A stretch of 34,760 nucleotides of DNA from Mastigocoleus sp. MO_188.B34 (GTDB lineage: Bacteria > Cyanobacteriota > Cyanobacteriia > Cyanobacteriales > Nostocaceae). The position numbers and the translations under genes were made by a program. The DNA lies in the NCBI RefSeq assembly GCF_030065675.1, contig NZ_JASJDK010000098.1:1-34760 (forward strand). The letters run 5' to 3'. Below, in pieces: positions 1 through 8,657 of this stretch (position 1 is the first letter of the stretch; the number at the start of each line of letters is the position of its first letter). A model generated the notes under the pieces. It made no database searches and had not been told where the DNA came from. It saw only the letters and a list, made by a program, of their open reading frames with translations.

Positions 1-686
1 GTTTTGTAATCAAAGGTATAGCCTACAAGCATTAGAGACATTAGAAGCATAACGTTGCCAAAGTCAATTGGAAGCATAAGCCTGCTAAAACGGCAATATT
101 ATGGTTCCAATGACAGTAAGGATTTCAGCCATCACATGGCGGTTCGTGACAGCTTCGCCACTTTCCCCCCTAATAAATGCAAAAAATAAATAAGTCTGAT
201 AATTGGTTTTTTGTTGAGGGTGGATCGCTATCTCGGGCAAAACTAGAAACAGTTTAAAATAGATTCAATAAGATTTTCTTATTGTTAATAATGAATTAAT
301 ATCTCACAGATAATTTACTTGCAACTTTAGTCAATATCTCCTTAGGTAGATTAAAGTATACAAATTTATTTCTATGTGCGAATAAAAATGTGTTAGCAAA
401 AACTGTGATGTGCTGTGATTCAACTAAAGTAATTGAATCAACAGCTTCAGTATAGATTTGATATTAGACTTGTATCGAAAACGTTGTAGAATCGAAGACG
501 TTTTCCAGACACCAAGAACAAACTCAAATCTCAAATTGTCTATGATGAATTGAGTAGAATTATCTATTGCTACCAGCAACAGTAAACAGAACTCTTCTTA
601 AGACTAGAATTAAATATTAAAATATCTTACAGAAAGTAAATTTATTATAACCATCTTCAGTCCTCCTGCCATGGTAGCTGCTGCTT
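1..686. other. Upstream intergenic region of the first kinase gene
   Basis: No convincing gene is seen in these 686 bases. The reverse strand between about 100 and 185 has a short open stretch that reads like protein but soon stops, so it may be a gene remnant; I cannot name it. The region becomes very AT-rich from about 240. A pair of related sites at 474-505 is listed separately. No clear promoter could be assigned. Confidence 0.5.
474..505. repeat. Paired ATCGAARACGTT sites, also an inverted repeat
   Basis: ATCGAAAACGTT (474-485) and ATCGAAGACGTT (491-502) are direct copies with one difference, 17 bases apart. The outer ends GAAAACGT (477-484) and ACGTTTTC (498-505) are also perfect inverted repeats. 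This sits about 180 bases upstream of the kinase gene. It could be an operator for a dimeric regulator or a small RNA hairpin; the sequence alone does not decide. Confidence 0.35.
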
Positions 687-2534
687 ATGCTGACATATCA
701 AAAGCCATTATTTATGCCAACTTCCGTCGCAAATGCTAAATTGATGGGAACTGAGCCAGAAGAAGGTTCGAGGGATTACAAACAACAAAATTTTAGTCTT
801 AGTCGGGAAGCAAAACATTTTTCTTCATTCTCTGATGATTTTATCCCCAAACCCCAAACTGGTAAATTAACCGTAGCAAAAAGTCATCAAGCAACTGATT
901 CAGAAGTAATTTTACTTGTAGATGATACTCCTAATAACCTACAGGTACTATTTTCTTATCTTGAGGAACAAGGATTTAAGGTATTGTTGGCTGAAGATGG
1001 AGAAAGTGCGTTACAGATTGCTCAATCTCAAGCCCCGGACTTAATTTTATTAGATGTTTTGATGCCGGAAATCGATGGGTTTGAAACCTGTCGTCAGCTA
1101 AAAGCTCAGTCATCGACTAGAGATATTCCCGTTATTTTTCTAACTGCTCTTTCCGAAACTGTCAATAAAGTTCAGGGGTTTAAATTGGGAGGAGTTGATT
1201 ATATTACCAAACCTATTGAGCAAGAAGAAGTCTTAGCCCGGATCCAAACCCATATTACTTTACAAAAAATGCGCCGCACTTTAGCAGCACAGAATCAAGA
1301 ACTGCAACGGGCTTTAAATTTTGAAGCTTTAGTACGACGTATTACCAATAAAATTCGCGATAGCCTTGATGAGAGCTATATTTTACGAACTGCGACTCAA
1401 GAGTTAGGGGAATTTCTTCACCTCAGTAGCTGTCAAATTGAGCTTTATGATTCCGAGCAAATCACAGCTACAATTGCCTACGAACACAGTATTACTTTAC
1501 CTCAGTGCCAAGGAGAAAGCAGAAAAGTCGCTGATTTTCCCGAACTCTACCGACAACTACTACAAAAAATACCAATTCAACTTGTAGAAAAAATTCCCCA
1601 ATTCAATCCCCAAGGGATTCAAGTGACCCGCTTAGCTTGTCCTATCTTTGAAGATCGCGGCATAATTGGTAATCTTTGGGGACTCAGACCTCCAGGAGAA
1701 ATATTTACCGAATTAGAAATTAAACTTATGCAACAGATGGCTTCCCAATGTGCGATCGCCATCCGTCAAGCTCGCTTGTATGCAGCTTCAAACCAACAGA
1801 TTCAAGAATTAGCCAAGCTCAATCAACTAAAAGATGATTTCCTGAAAACTATTTCCCATGAATTAAGAGCGCCTATGAGCAGCATTCAACTTGCTGCACA
1901 AACTATGGAAAGTCTTTTGGCTAACAAAGCAGATCCGAAAAATTCTCCCACTTTTAAGCGAGTTCTCAAAATATTTCACGAGTCATGTCAACGACAAAAG
2001 CAATTATTAGATGACCTTTTAACTCTTTGTTATGTAGATGCAAAAGCTAAAACGATCGCACCAGAATTAGTTGATCTCCATCTTTGGATTCCCGAGCTTA
2101 CCCAGCTATTTTTTCGACGCACTCAAAATCAACAGCAAGAGTTAATTCTCGATTTATCAAAGGAGAAATTGGAGATTTTAGTCGATCCCCTAATTTTGGA
2201 GCGGATTATTCGTGAATTACTTAACAACGCTTGCAAATATACTCCTGCGGATGGGAAGATTACGATTCAAAGTACAGCTGATCCACAAGAAATTTCCCTT
2301 TGTATTATTAATACTGGTGTGGAAATACCTCCAGAAGAGCAAGAATTAATTTTTAATCAATTTTATCGCATTCCCAATAATGACCCTTGGCAGTATGGCG
2401 GTACTGGTTTGGGACTCACATTAGTGAAGAAACTCGCCCAAATTTTAGAAGCTTCAATTGATGTTGAAAGTGGAAATCAACGAACTATATTCTGCATTCG
2501 CTTTCCCAAGCAAATTAATTGTTCTGAGAATTAA
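687..2534 (+). CDS. REC-GAF-histidine kinase (hybrid response regulator/sensor kinase)
   Basis: Cytoplasmic two-component protein of 615 residues with no membrane segment. After a low-complexity N-terminus of about 70 residues comes a receiver domain (about 74-190) with acidic pair D79/D80, phospho-acceptor D123 and K175. A linker leads to a GAF-like domain (about 210-365), then a HisKA helix with H391 in the SHELRAP box, and a HATPase domain with N-box NNACKY (513-518) and G2 box GGTGLGLTL (571-579). The G1 box reads NTGVEI (542-547) where DxGxGI is usual, so the adenine-contacting Asp is replaced. I believe related cyanobacterial kinases share this, so it need not mean loss of activity. A receiver ahead of the kinase suggests it acts inside a phosphorelay; the signal is unknown. 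Start ATG 687 has no strong ribosome site, and ATG 714 is an alternative. No partner gene lies adjacent. Confidence 0.9.
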   Translation: MLTYQKPLFMPTSVANAKLMGTEPEEGSRDYKQQNFSLSREAKHFSSFSDDFIPKPQTGKLTVAKSHQATDSEVILLVDDTPNNLQVLFSYLEEQGFKVLLAEDGESALQIAQSQAPDLILLDVLMPEIDGFETCRQLKAQSSTRDIPVIFLTALSETVNKVQGFKLGGVDYITKPIEQEEVLARIQTHITLQKMRRTLAAQNQELQRALNFEALVRRITNKIRDSLDESYILRTATQELGEFLHLSSCQIELYDSEQITATIAYEHSITLPQCQGESRKVADFPELYRQLLQKIPIQLVEKIPQFNPQGIQVTRLACPIFEDRGIIGNLWGLRPPGEIFTELEIKLMQQMASQCAIAIRQARLYAASNQQIQELAKLNQLKDDFLKTISHELRAPMSSIQLAAQTMESLLANKADPKNSPTFKRVLKIFHESCQRQKQLLDDLLTLCYVDAKAKTIAPELVDLHLWIPELTQLFFRRTQNQQQELILDLSKEKLEILVDPLILERIIRELLNNACKYTPADGKITIQSTADPQEISLCIINTGVEIPPEEQELIFNQFYRIPNNDPWQYGGTGLGLTLVKKLAQILEASIDVESGNQRTIFCIRFPKQINCSEN

Positions 2535-2557
2535 TTGTAGGAACAATTAATTTTCTC
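2526..2557 (+). terminator. Probable terminator hairpin of the REC-GAF-kinase gene
   Basis: GAGAATTAATTGT pairs with ACAATTAATTTTCTC around an AGGA loop, with a two-base bulge. The hairpin overlaps the stop codon at 2532-2534. The stem is AT-rich and its T-run lies inside the right arm, so efficiency is uncertain. Confidence 0.4.
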
Positions 2558-2586
2558 AATACTATAGGAATCATAAATCACGGCTA

Positions 2587-2693
2587 ATGTGAATTAAATT
2601 CAGCCTTGTAATATCAAGGGTTTCAAAAACCCGCTTAAATCACGTTTGTGATTATTCCCACGAATTTACGTGATTGCAGCTTCTAATTCACAT
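2587..2693. repeat. Nested inverted-repeat cluster
   Basis: Outer arms ATGTGAATTA (2587-2596) and TAATTCACAT (2684-2693) enclose GGGTTTCAAAAACCC (2618-2632, a perfect hairpin) and inner arms AATCACGT (2638-2645) and ACGTGATT (2668-2675). AATCACGTTTGTGATT (2638-2653) offers an alternative hairpin. The result would be a multi-branched fold in RNA or a cruciform in DNA. No protein is encoded. The origin is unknown; a degenerate miniature mobile repeat or a small structured RNA are both possible. Confidence 0.45.
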
Positions 2694-2724
2694 AAGGCGT
2701 AAATCATTTATGAGAATTAATATT

Positions 2725-2752
2725 GTAGAGACGCGACATGTCGCGTCTCTAC
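2725..2752. repeat. 28-bp perfect palindrome of a dispersed cyanobacterial type
   Basis: GTAGAGACGCGACA (2725-2738) is followed directly by its exact complement (2739-2752). From memory, palindromes built on GTAGAGACGCG are common in Nostocales spacers and behave as dispersed repeats. The G+C content is well above that of the surrounding spacer, which fits an inserted repeat. Confidence 0.7.
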
Positions 2753-2894
2753 GAGATTTATCTGTTCACAAATCAAATATGATTGCTATAGTTTAGTATC
2801 AAATTCTGTTAACTGCTAGTTACAATCATCAGTTAGTAATCTCCATCACTACAAGCAAGAAATAGCAAATGGGTAACAATATAGCGCTACGCGC

Positions 2895-2917
2895 AAGTAA
2901 AAAGTAAAAAGTAAAAA
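2895..2917. repeat. Short tandem heptamer repeat (STRR), AAGTAAA x3
   Basis: Three exact copies of the heptamer AAGTAAA (2895-2915) plus two further bases. Short tandemly repeated heptamers are characteristic of filamentous cyanobacteria. It lies about 120 bases upstream of the aldo/keto reductase. Confidence 0.65.
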
Positions 2918-3039
2918 CAGACCGCGCCCGTAGGGCGACAAAAAGCCTAATACGTATGGCTTTTAGGGTTAATACATGTCCTAAGGTAACTTCGTAGTGC
3001 TATACCTGTTAAAAGTAAAGAAATGTAACTTGTTCAAAT

Positions 3040-3996
3040 TTGGTCGTCGTGGAAACAAATTTATCTATCCAAAACACTCTAGAAGTAAAGCCTTTATGCA
3101 TTGGTACTTGGGCTTGGGGCGATAAACTATTTTGGAATTATGGCAGCAATTATGGAGCGAAGGAGGTAGAAGCCGCTTTTAATGCTGCTTTAGATGCGGG
3201 AATTACTTTTTTTGATACTGCTGAAGTTTACGGGCTCGGACTTTCTGAAGAACTCTTAGGTAAATTCATGCAGTCTGCAGAAAAAGATGTTCAAATAGCA
3301 ACAAAATTTGGACCACTACCGTGGAGATTTACAGGTCAATCTGTTGCTGATGCTCTGAGTAATAGCCTAAAAAGACTCAAGGTAGAAAATATAAGCCTTT
3401 ATCAGGTACATTGGCCTTTTGCTTTTTTTATGAGTCAGAAAACTCTCATGGATGCTTTAGCCCAAGAAGTAAAGCAGGGAAGAATTAAAGCTGTGGGAGT
3501 TAGTAATTATTCCGCAGCGCAAATGCGTGAAGCACATGATTTGTTGGCAGCCCATGGAGTACCTTTAGCAGTAAATCAAGTACGCTATTCTTTGCTTTCT
3601 CGTCAAATTGAAAGTAGTGGAATTCTGAATACAGCCAAAGAATTAAACGTCACAATATTAGCTTATAGTCCCTTGGCACAAGGTCTATTAACGGGTAAAT
3701 ATTCTTCTGACAAGAATACAACTCCTGAGGGAGCCAGAAAAATAGATCCACGATTTAATCGAGATGGTTTACTCAAAATAGAACCAGTAATATCTCTACT
3801 GCGTAGTATTGGGGCAAAGTATGAGCGAACTCCAGCACAAGTAGCTCTCAATTGGTTAATTTCCCAGGGTAATATAATTCCCATAGCGGGAGCAAAAACA
3901 GCAACGCAAGTAAAACAAAATGCTGGTGCTTTAGGTTGGAGTTTAAATGAGGATGAAGTTTCACAATTAGAACAGATAAGTCGTCCTTGGCTATAA
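3040..3996 (+). CDS. Aldo/keto reductase
   Basis: NAD(P)H-dependent oxidoreductase of the aldo/keto reductase superfamily, a cytoplasmic TIM-barrel enzyme that reduces carbonyl compounds; the substrate cannot be told from sequence. The catalytic tetrad is visible as D59 and Y64 (in FFDTAEVYG), K89 (ATKFG) and H124 (YQVHWP). The C-terminal cofactor region reads IPIAGAKTATQVKQN. At 318 residues the length is normal for the family. The start is uncertain: the outer codon is TTG 3040, GTG 3049 would give 315 residues beginning METNLSIQN, no ATG fits, and no clear ribosome site is present. It stands alone, preceded by repeat-rich spacer and facing crhR convergently. Confidence 0.88.
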   Translation: MVVVETNLSIQNTLEVKPLCIGTWAWGDKLFWNYGSNYGAKEVEAAFNAALDAGITFFDTAEVYGLGLSEELLGKFMQSAEKDVQIATKFGPLPWRFTGQSVADALSNSLKRLKVENISLYQVHWPFAFFMSQKTLMDALAQEVKQGRIKAVGVSNYSAAQMREAHDLLAAHGVPLAVNQVRYSLLSRQIESSGILNTAKELNVTILAYSPLAQGLLTGKYSSDKNTTPEGARKIDPRFNRDGLLKIEPVISLLRSIGAKYERTPAQVALNWLISQGNIIPIAGAKTATQVKQNAGALGWSLNEDEVSQLEQISRPWL

Positions 3997-4570
3997 GTAG
4001 TCATTTAAACTTTGAGCCAAATGTTACTACTATGTTCTTTCTTTATAGGTGAGTGAGGTGCAAACAATGTCTACAAGTAATGGCTTTTAAAATCAATGGG
4101 CTCAACTATTTGTAAAACTAATTTTTCACATTCTATGATCGCTATTGATTTCTGTGAAGCTGTGTTAAGTACAATAATCTGTACCCAAATAAAGACTTAG
4201 TTTATTTCTTGACAAGATTAGAGCAGAACTGTGATGCTGAACAGGGCGATCAGTGTGAGTTGCGAACTATTAGTTATCAGGTGCGTTAGGAAAACAAAGT
4301 GTGTTTTCTTCCCATTACCATTATTTGTGATTTGTGAGTAGCGAACTGTCAGTTGTGATTTGTGAATTGTCAGTTGTGAATTGTCAGTTGTGAGTCGTGA
4401 GTTGTGAGTTCAAAATTTATTGGTATTTGAAATACCTTTTATGAGGCAAAAATTAAAACTTAGAACTCAAAACTCAGAACTCATTCTTTTTTATCTTGCC
4501 CCATCTATTTAAAGATGAGCAGAAAGTTATAAATTAAAACTTGAAACTCATAACCAGATTTACTTTAATG
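3997..4570. other. Convergent spacer between aldo/keto reductase and crhR
   Basis: No gene is seen here beyond a possible 7-codon reading frame (ATG 4068, MSTSNGF) behind a GAGGTG. The second half is dominated by heptamer-type repeats, listed separately. Both flanking genes end in this spacer, so their transcription must stop within it. Confidence 0.55.
4253..4549. repeat. Heptamer-type tandem repeats (STRR) in two opposite tracts
   Basis: From about 4253 to 4411 the sequence is built of variants of TTGTGAG, TCAGTTG and TTGTGAA. From about 4452 to 4549 it is built of AACTCAA, AACTCAG and AAACTTG variants, the complementary sense. The two tracts could pair to give a long imperfect stem between two convergent genes, which might help end transcription from both sides (inference). 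Confidence 0.6.
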
Positions 4571-6106
4571 TTATGAACCTGACTGACGCGAACCACCGCC
4601 AGCAGAACCTATTTGTTTTTCAGATACTGGGGTTTCATTATTTATAACTTTTTTTGGTTTTGGGATCGGACGTTTGTCAAAAGAATTTGAATCCGAGCGT
4701 CCACGGTAAGAACGTCGACCGCGATCGCCATCCCGTCGTGATGAAGAGCGAAGTTTGGGTTTAGAATTGCGACGCATATCTTCATCGATCATGTCAGCTT
4801 CTGCATGGAGCCAAGCGGGACAAGTTTGATCGTAAGCGATTTGTAAAGCAGCAGCAGCTATCGCCTGAGCATCATATTCTTCACTTAGTTCGCGGACAAT
4901 TGGTAGAAATGATGCTAAGCGTTCGCCAGCTAAGGCTTCTTTGACCTGAGACTGTAGTTTCTGTAACTGCTTTGCTTCTATTTGCGCCCGAGTAGGAATT
5001 GGTAAAACTTGCCAGTTTTGACGGACGTGGCGTTCAAATAATTGCTGTTTGCGTCGTTCAAAAGGTTGAACCAAGGAGATTGCTGTACCTTCTTTCCCGG
5101 CTCTACCAGTCCGACCGATACGGTGGACGTAGGTTTCAACGCTATCCGGTAGATCGAAGTTAATTACGTGAGATAGCTGATCCACATCCAAACCGCGAGC
5201 AGCAATATCGGTTGCAACAACCCAACGAACCTGGCGATTGCGGAAACGTTTGAGTAGTCGCTCCCGAGCTTGCTGAGATAGGTCGCCGTGATATTCATCT
5301 ACACTATGACCGGCAGCTTGTAGGTGGTTGGTTAGTTCTGCTGCAGTACGCCTAGTACGAACAAAAATCAATGCTGTTTCTGGATCTTCCATTTCCAGAA
5401 TTGGTCTTAAAGCCTTAGCTTTACTCCAGTGACGGGGTACCAAGTATGCAAGCTGATTAATTTTGGTAGGAGTAGCTTTTGGTTGCTCGACAGTAACTGT
5501 CACCGGCGAACGCAAAAACTTATTGATTAATTGACGAATCGATGGGGGCATAGTCGCCGAAAACAAAGCTGTTTGGCGTTCTTGGGGAGCTTGAGAAAGA
5601 ATTTTCTCTACGTCGCTGATAAAGCCCATGCTCAACATTTCATCAGCTTCGTCCAAAACAAACCACTTCACGTGGTCTAACTTCAAGCTACCCCGTTCGA
5701 GTAAGTCTATTACTCGCCCCGGCGTACCAACAACAATCTGAGCGCCCCGCTTTAGCTGTAAAATTTGGCGGTCAATTGATTGACCGCCATAGATTGCTAA
5801 CGCTCGTAATCTTTGGTTACCTATAAACTCCGAGACAGCGCTATGAACCTGGATTGCAAGCTCCCTTGTTGGTGCAAGCACCAAAGCTTGTACCACCTTT
5901 TGACTTGTATCTATTCTGTCAAGAATCGGTAGAGAGAATGCTGCTGTTTTACCAGTTCCTGTTTGGGATTGACCGACGACATCACGACCCGATAGTAAGT
6001 GAGGGATTGCTTGAGCTTGAATATTTGTTGGTTCGCTGAAGCCCAACTTTTCTACCTGTTGAATTCGTGATTCTGAAAGTCCTAATTCTTGAAACGAAAG
6101 ACTCAT
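4571..6106 (-). CDS. crhR: DEAD-box RNA helicase, CrhR type
   Basis: ATP-dependent RNA helicase of 511 residues that remodels RNA structure; in Synechocystis CrhR is cold- and redox-regulated. Motifs in order: Q motif with F22 and Q30, Walker A SQTGTGKT (47-54), PTREL (79-83), TPGR (128-131), DEAD (152-155), SAT (183-185), RGLD (304-307) and HRIGRTGR (328-335). After the two RecA-like domains comes a family-specific segment (about 355-440), then a basic Arg/Ser/Gly-rich tail (about 445-511) suited to RNA binding. The start ATG 6106 is supported by AGGAG five bases upstream. It lies 55 bases downstream of rimO on the same strand, matching the rimO-crhR operon known in Synechocystis, which supports the CrhR assignment over other DEAD-box paralogues. 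Confidence 0.93.
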   Translation of the reverse strand: MSLSFQELGLSESRIQQVEKLGFSEPTNIQAQAIPHLLSGRDVVGQSQTGTGKTAAFSLPILDRIDTSQKVVQALVLAPTRELAIQVHSAVSEFIGNQRLRALAIYGGQSIDRQILQLKRGAQIVVGTPGRVIDLLERGSLKLDHVKWFVLDEADEMLSMGFISDVEKILSQAPQERQTALFSATMPPSIRQLINKFLRSPVTVTVEQPKATPTKINQLAYLVPRHWSKAKALRPILEMEDPETALIFVRTRRTAAELTNHLQAAGHSVDEYHGDLSQQARERLLKRFRNRQVRWVVATDIAARGLDVDQLSHVINFDLPDSVETYVHRIGRTGRAGKEGTAISLVQPFERRKQQLFERHVRQNWQVLPIPTRAQIEAKQLQKLQSQVKEALAGERLASFLPIVRELSEEYDAQAIAAAALQIAYDQTCPAWLHAEADMIDEDMRRNSKPKLRSSSRRDGDRGRRSYRGRSDSNSFDKRPIPKPKKVINNETPVSEKQIGSAGGGSRQSGS

Positions 6107-6161
6107 TAATTCTCCTATTCCTTAGTATGAATTATTTTTACTAGTAAACAGATAATTATTG

Positions 6162-7526
6162 CTAACTATTGATAAAGTCACCGTAGAGGTCATAAGGGTC
6201 AGCATCAGTAATAGCAACGCGTACAATGCTTCCTAATCTGACTTTTTCAGCCGAAATTATACTCCCCCCCGAACTTTTTAAGTTGGCGGATTTTCTAACA
6301 TAGACTAGCCCATCAACCTCAGGCGCAAATCTAGTAGAACGACCAATTAGCTCGCCTGTTTGCGCATTTTCTTGCTCAATTAAAACATCAACGATTTTTC
6401 CGATTTCCTGTTGATTTTTTTGCCAAGAAATTGGTTGCTGAAGTTCCATTAATGCTGTTCTACGCTCATCCATTACCTTTTGTGGTAATTGGTTGGGCAA
6501 ACTGTAGGCTGGCGTTTCTTCCTCCGGTGAAAATGTAAATACCCCAACATGATCGAACTCATGCCGCCGCACAAATTCCATTAGGTGCTCAAAATGCCGA
6601 TCGGTCTCTCCCGGGAACCCGACAATAAATGTCGTTCGCAGCACTGCTTCCGGTAACGCATTTTTGATGCCTTCAATTGTGGCATCATTTACTCTTCCTT
6701 GCCAGGGACGATTCATTGCCCGCAGAATCTCTGGATGTGAATGTTGCAGTGGCAAGTCTAAGTAAGGTAATACATTATCTGTTTCTTTTATAGCTGCTAT
6801 TACCTCCTTCGTTAGTCCAGTGGGATAGGCATAATGCATCCTAATCCAGGGTACATCGACTTTTCCCAAAGCACGAAGTAATTCAGCCAAACTAGGCTTG
6901 CCGTATATATCTATACCGTAATTTGTGGTGATTTGAGAAATCAAAATGATTTCCCTTACTCCCTGAGCAGCTAATTCTTTGGCTTCGGCAACTATCGATT
7001 CAATAGTACGCGATCGTTGATTCCCCCGTAGATGGGGAATTATACAAAACGCACATCGATAATCACAGCCTTCGGCAATTCTTAGATAAGCAACCCCCTC
7101 CGTTGTTGTCCGGTAACGCGGGGTCGTTTCATCTGCAATGTAAGTCGGTTCTGCTGATACCTCCTTGACTCGCTCTCCTGCTTGTGCTCGTTCAATTACG
7201 TCTACTATTTTGTGATAATCGCCAGTTCCCACAACAGCAACAGCTTCTGGTATTTCCTCTAGTAATTGCTGTTGAAAATGCTGCGCCATACAACCGGCGA
7301 TCACAATTTTTTTATTATCTTCTGCTAGTTCTACTAGGGTTCTAACAGATTCTGACCGGGCTGCTTCAATAAAACTACAAGTATTGACAATCACATAGTC
7401 TGCCAATTCTTCATTGCTGTCTACACCATAGCCTGCTTCTACAAGCAGTCCTAGCATATGCTCTGTATCAATTCGATTCTTCTCGCAGCCTAAGTGAGAA
7501 ATTGCAACTGTTGGCTTGTCACCCAT
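6162..7526 (-). CDS. rimO: Ribosomal protein uS12 methylthiotransferase RimO
   Basis: Radical-SAM enzyme that adds a methylthio group to a conserved Asp of ribosomal protein S12. Numbered from ATG 7526, the N-terminal domain carries three cluster cysteines C14 ([10 protein letters not shown]), C50 (NTCSF) and C79 (AGCMA). The radical-SAM cluster is C154, C158 and C161 in [12 protein letters not shown]-terminal TRAM domain (about 375-454) ends in DPYDLYGDF. The length of 454 residues is typical. The reading frame extends to a TTG at 7559, but ATG 7526 gives the usual [14 protein letters not shown] beginning and was chosen. It is the first gene of a probable rimO-crhR operon with a 55-base spacer. 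Its promoter must lie in the divergent spacer shared with btpA. Confidence 0.95.
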   Translation of the reverse strand: MGDKPTVAISHLGCEKNRIDTEHMLGLLVEAGYGVDSNEELADYVIVNTCSFIEAARSESVRTLVELAEDNKKIVIAGCMAQHFQQQLLEEIPEAVAVVGTGDYHKIVDVIERAQAGERVKEVSAEPTYIADETTPRYRTTTEGVAYLRIAEGCDYRCAFCIIPHLRGNQRSRTIESIVAEAKELAAQGVREIILISQITTNYGIDIYGKPSLAELLRALGKVDVPWIRMHYAYPTGLTKEVIAAIKETDNVLPYLDLPLQHSHPEILRAMNRPWQGRVNDATIEGIKNALPEAVLRTTFIVGFPGETDRHFEHLMEFVRRHEFDHVGVFTFSPEEETPAYSLPNQLPQKVMDERRTALMELQQPISWQKNQQEIGKIVDVLIEQENAQTGELIGRSTRFAPEVDGLVYVRKSANLKSSGGSIISAEKVRLGSIVRVAITDADPYDLYGDFINS

Positions 7527-7675
7527 AAATTGAATATTTTTCGTAATATTTTCTTCCAATTACCTAATTAACATTTGTTTTAATTTTATAAATCGGCAAT
7601 TTGGTCGAGTTCTAATTCCTTTCACCAACTTTTGGTGGGGTCATCAATCTTCTTACGAATTTATCAGACCTTATC

Positions 7676-7694
7676 AAATATAAAGTTCGTGCTA
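7676..7694. repeat. 19-base dispersed repeat, copy 1
   Basis: AAATATAAAGTTCGTGCTA occurs here and again, identical and in the same orientation, at 21987-22005. Both copies are outside genes. Confidence 0.6.
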
Positions 7695-8042
7695 TGATAT
7701 TATTACTATTTTTTTGGCAATCCAGGGGAAATCAACATCCCTTGGGTAATTCAGTCTAATATTTGATTGCAAATCGCTTTTGGGTTTTAATATTAACCTA
7801 GCTTTCGCATTTCGCAACTACCCATAGAGACAGCGCCCTCTGGATGACATTGGTGAAGAGGAAAAATCCGCAACCAATTATCCGTGGCGTTTTCCGAGAA
7901 GTCGCTATCCCAAGGTTATCGCGTGGTAAACTTACGCTTCCATAGCGGCACACTTGCTTTCTGACTAAATCATGTCTGGTAAAGACGTGTCGGTTCAATA
8001 TAAACCTAAATTCTATCTTATACCCTAAAAGACAATCAGTGC

Positions 8043-8072
8043 AGCTTTTACGCGCTCTAGCTTTTACGCGCT
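8043..8072. repeat. Tandem repeat AGCTTTTACGCGCT x2
   Basis: AGCTTTTACGCGCT at 8043-8056 and 8059-8072, a 16-base period in non-coding sequence. No function is apparent. Confidence 0.55.
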
Positions 8073-8220
8073 TTATGAGTGGCAAACTCCTCTAGCAGCC
8101 TCCTTATATCTTAACATAACTTATGGAATGTTTTGTGCAAAATTCTCTCCTAGGAGGGAGGCATGAAACTGATATAAGCAAAATTAAACGCGAATATCAT
8201 AATTAATTCTGTTAGGGTCA

Positions 8221-8500
8221 GCGAGACAATTTAAAATTAATTGTTGACGAAAGACCCTTTACGGGTAAGTCTAATGGCAATGCTCAAGTCTTAAGACTTA
8301 GCCATTGCTACACTTACACTCGGTGATACTTTGCTGTATGCGCCGAATAAAGTAAGCTTAGCTAAAAAAATTGCCATGTAAGCTCTGTTGCCGTAAAGCT
8401 TAACACTGCTTAACACTTATAGTGTTCACTTCATGGGAATGCTAACAAGTATTAATCTTTAGTGTTAGTGCATGCAGCTAAGACTAAGAGCGTAGTGTAT
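8221..8500 (+). other. Hairpin-rich candidate leader or small RNA upstream of btpA
   Basis: Successive stems can be drawn by eye. GTCA/ACAATT pairs with AATTGT/TGAC (8218-8246), ACCC with GGGT (about 8253-8266), and GCAATG with CATTGC (about 8277-8310) enclosing the palindrome AAGTCTTAAGACTT. The CTTAC..CGG..ATAC and GTAT..CCG..GTAAG arms pair at about 8313-8357, and AACACT with AGTGTT at about 8410-8425. CTTAGCT near 8358 could close with AGCTAAG near 8478. No known riboswitch, 6S, tmRNA or RNase P signature was recognised. It lies about 160-430 bases upstream of btpA, so it could be a structured 5' leader or an independent RNA. Confidence 0.35.
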
Positions 8501-8657
8501 TAAATTTGGGATTGTCCCGATTAACGCAAGATGGCACCTGGCAAAGTAATTGCTTTCGTCCCCTGTGTGCACCTTCCCAATTTCACGGATATGCGCAAGT
8601 CTTGACTAAGTGCAGTTTAATGTTGAATGTTCAGTTAAGTCCCTAGAAGAAAAAAAC

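Larger units (their letters stand above)
7527..8657. other. Divergent spacer rimO / btpA (1.1 kb)
   Basis: No gene is supported. A 95-codon reverse frame (7798-8085) lacks a ribosome site and resembles no family. Contents: a small hairpin CACCAA-CTT-TTGGTG at 7623-7637, a 19-base dispersed repeat (7676-7694), a 16-base tandem repeat (8043-8072), CTCCTAGGAG near 8148, and a run of hairpins from about 8221 upstream of btpA. Both rimO and btpA need promoters here, but I could not place them. Confidence 0.5.

Noticed and set aside
100-185. Protein-like reverse-strand stretch near the left edge
   Set aside because: It ends in a stop after about 30 codons and matches no family I know; too short to call a pseudogene.
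3663-4004. 113-codon reverse frame over the aldo/keto reductase
   Set aside because: A shadow of the clear aldo/keto reductase gene on the other strand.
4201-4549. CRISPR array
   Set aside because: The repeats are degenerate heptamers without unique spacers of constant length.
7798-8085. 95-codon reverse-strand frame between rimO and btpA
   Set aside because: No ribosome site, composition unlike neighbouring genes, and no recognisable family; it overlaps a tandem repeat at 8043-8072.
8221-8500. 6S RNA, tmRNA or RNase P RNA identity for the hairpin region
   Set aside because: The conserved core sequences of RNase P and tmRNA are absent, and cyanobacterial 6S RNA is usually found in another gene context; only an unassigned structured region can be claimed.
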